A stretch of 64,000 bases of DNA from positions 171,744-235,743 of the forward strand of contig NZ_BFAQ01000008.1 in NCBI RefSeq assembly GCF_002933855.1, read 5' to 3'. The notes under the pieces are model-generated. The model saw only the letters and a list, made by a program, of their open reading frames with translations. It was not told the DNA's origin and did not search any database. Positions 63,046 through 64,000 of this stretch are shown here, one piece after another; position 1 is the first letter of the stretch; every line of letters starts with the position of its first letter. The position numbers and the translations under genes were made by a program. The DNA is from Vibrio penaeicida. Its GTDB lineage: Bacteria > Pseudomonadota > Gammaproteobacteria > Enterobacterales > Vibrionaceae.

Positions 63046-63735
63046 CTAAATCACACGATTATCGCCGCAGCTATAAGCAATGATTTGGCTTATCTCTGAT
63101 AGGCTACGCCCACTTTCTTGTTGCCACTGCGCAAAGGCATGGTTGGCTGCTTTTAAGGCGCTTTTCGTGTGGTTTCCGCTGGTTACTACGCCCGTATTTC
63201 TTAGATGTGATTCAACATCTGAAGAGAGGATAAAAGTATCTACACCGAGCTGGCGTAACGCATAAGGACCAGTGTTACCACCTAGGCGCTTTCCATGTTT
63301 TTTAAGGTGAGCCCAAAGATCCGTGATGCACTCGCTTTTCGTGTTCGCGACCATTTCTGCAAACGAGCCATGCTCATGTCTGGCTTCGTATATCATTTGA
63401 GCATTAGCAGGGATGGACATCACTTTTGTCAGATGGCGAATAATACGTGGGTCTTGGGCTTTTTGTTCCCAAACGTCATCTGACAACATTAATAAAGGCT
63501 CAATTCGGAACTGAAAGAAAATATCTTCAAAGCTTTCCCACTTACTTTTAACGACTTTCCAAGAAATCCCACATTGAAATACTTTTAACGTGAATTCTGC
63601 CAACCAACGATCGTCTGGAATAAGAGCAATCTCCTCTCGGCTTAGTGGCTTAGAAAGTAAACTCTCTAGGTTGCTAGCACCGCCTTTTCTTTCTGTAGCA
63701 CGTTCATAAATATTTTGGAACTTCTCTCTAGGCAT
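63046..63735 (-). CDS. DNA-3-methyladenine glycosylase I family (Tag-like)
   Basis: This 229-residue protein matches the Tag family of HhH-type base-excision glycosylases: FTLKVFQCGISWKVVKSKWE corresponds to E. coli Tag's FQAGLSW segment, and ANAQMIYEARHEHGSFAEM aligns with its middle. It is longer than E. coli Tag (187 aa) at the N-terminus, and the Tag zinc-ligand pattern is not obvious (few Cys), so specificity for 3-methyladenine is uncertain. It stands alone, converging on the TVP38 gene. Confidence 0.75.
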   Translation of the reverse strand: MPREKFQNIYERATERKGGASNLESLLSKPLSREEIALIPDDRWLAEFTLKVFQCGISWKVVKSKWESFEDIFFQFRIEPLLMLSDDVWEQKAQDPRIIRHLTKVMSIPANAQMIYEARHEHGSFAEMVANTKSECITDLWAHLKKHGKRLGGNTGPYALRQLGVDTFILSSDVESHLRNTGVVTSGNHTKSALKAANHAFAQWQQESGRSLSEISQIIAYSCGDNRVI

Positions 63736-63847
63736 TTAAATATCCTTAAATATCATGCTGGTATGTTCAAATGGTGTAGTGTGACTTTGTAAAATACCTG
63801 TACAAATGATAACTGTTCGCATTTAATGTTGAATAATGAAGTAATAC

Positions 63848-64000
63848 TACACAGCTTATACCAATCACAGTAAGTAAGTGTTCATAAATAGCGAAGGAAA
63901 AACGCTTGAGAACAAGGCAAAAAATTTCGATAAGTAGTTATTCTACAATCAAATTTTTTAACGCAGTTATCTAGTGTTTTAACAAGCTAGAATGAGTAAT
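63848..64000. repeat. Dispersed Vibrio-type repeat, running off the right edge
   Basis: The segment beginning GCTTATACCAATCACAGTAA and continuing with AGCGAAGGAAAAACGCTTGA and TCGATAAGTAGTTATTCTAC is a sequence I recognise as recurring between genes in Vibrio chromosomes. It encodes no plausible protein; its end is outside the window. Confidence 0.6.

Noticed and set aside
1..64000. Prophage, integrative element, CRISPR or restriction island
   Set aside because: No integrase, transposase, phage structural gene, CRISPR repeat or restriction gene was seen; gene order is core-like throughout.

Overview
The window looks like a chromosomal segment of a marine gammaproteobacterium of the Vibrionaceae, most likely the genus Vibrio. 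This rests on familiar gene content and order (ycbB-ycbK-ycbL homologues, a cosR/BCCT divergent pair, ycjX-ycjF-tyrR, sdaC-sdaA-nudL, H-NOX with a hybrid kinase, proteins resembling DUF2982 and DUF2947) and on two dispersed repeat types that I recognise from Vibrio chromosomes. No rRNA, tRNA, CRISPR array, prophage or transposase gene was seen. Nearly all of the window is core-like chromosome with short intergenic gaps, and rho-independent terminators separate most units.

Layout, left to right. 1-6873 (minus): a VieSAB-like signalling operon with a large hybrid sensor kinase, a receiver-only regulator with a helical C-terminus, and an EAL-domain response regulator cut by the left edge. 6982-7486 (plus): two small ORFs missed by length cut-offs. 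7787-8395: a ribA-type GTP cyclohydrolase II. 8560-13741: an iron/haem periplasmic cluster (imelysin, di-haem DUF1111 protein, imelysin lipoprotein, DUF1513) with a Fur-like site in front and a 266-bp palindromic repeat inside. 13823-16856: peptidoglycan and detoxification genes ldtD, mepK-like and gloC, in the E. coli ycbBKL order. 18632-23989: a TRAP transporter of the TakP type followed by its probable two-component system. 24047-26612: a CosR-like MarR regulator divergent from a BCCT osmolyte transporter. 26711-29331: a DnaQ exonuclease and DUF294/CBS/cNMP pair. Then come aspC, an HD-GYP protein, asnS, and a chemoreceptor with a CxxCH haem motif.

36420-38170 is an uncharacterised two-gene unit: a membrane-anchored protein and a PIG-V-like GT-C membrane protein. 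It is followed by queD, a GNAT, serine catabolism (sdaC-sdaA), a NudL-type Nudix hydrolase, H-NOX with its hybrid kinase, pabB, class I fumarase, ycjX-ycjF-tyrR, two small enzyme/DUF genes, an orphan substrate-binding protein paired with a chemoreceptor, an 81-aa gene behind two LexA-like boxes, an iron alcohol dehydrogenase, an FMN reductase, a Crp/Fnr regulator divergent from an SDR-DUF2141-TVP38 operon, and a Tag-family DNA glycosylase. A dispersed repeat fills the right edge.

The most promising novelties are the small gene at 57912-58157 with two CTGT-N8-ACAG operators in its promoter region, the two small ORFs opposite the VieS-like kinase, the unexplained PIG-V-like operon, the orphan SBP/chemoreceptor pair, and the haem-motif chemoreceptor. 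Candidate operators for PurR (upstream of sdaC) and TyrR (directly upstream of tyrR) are also visible. All functions are inferred from sequence alone.
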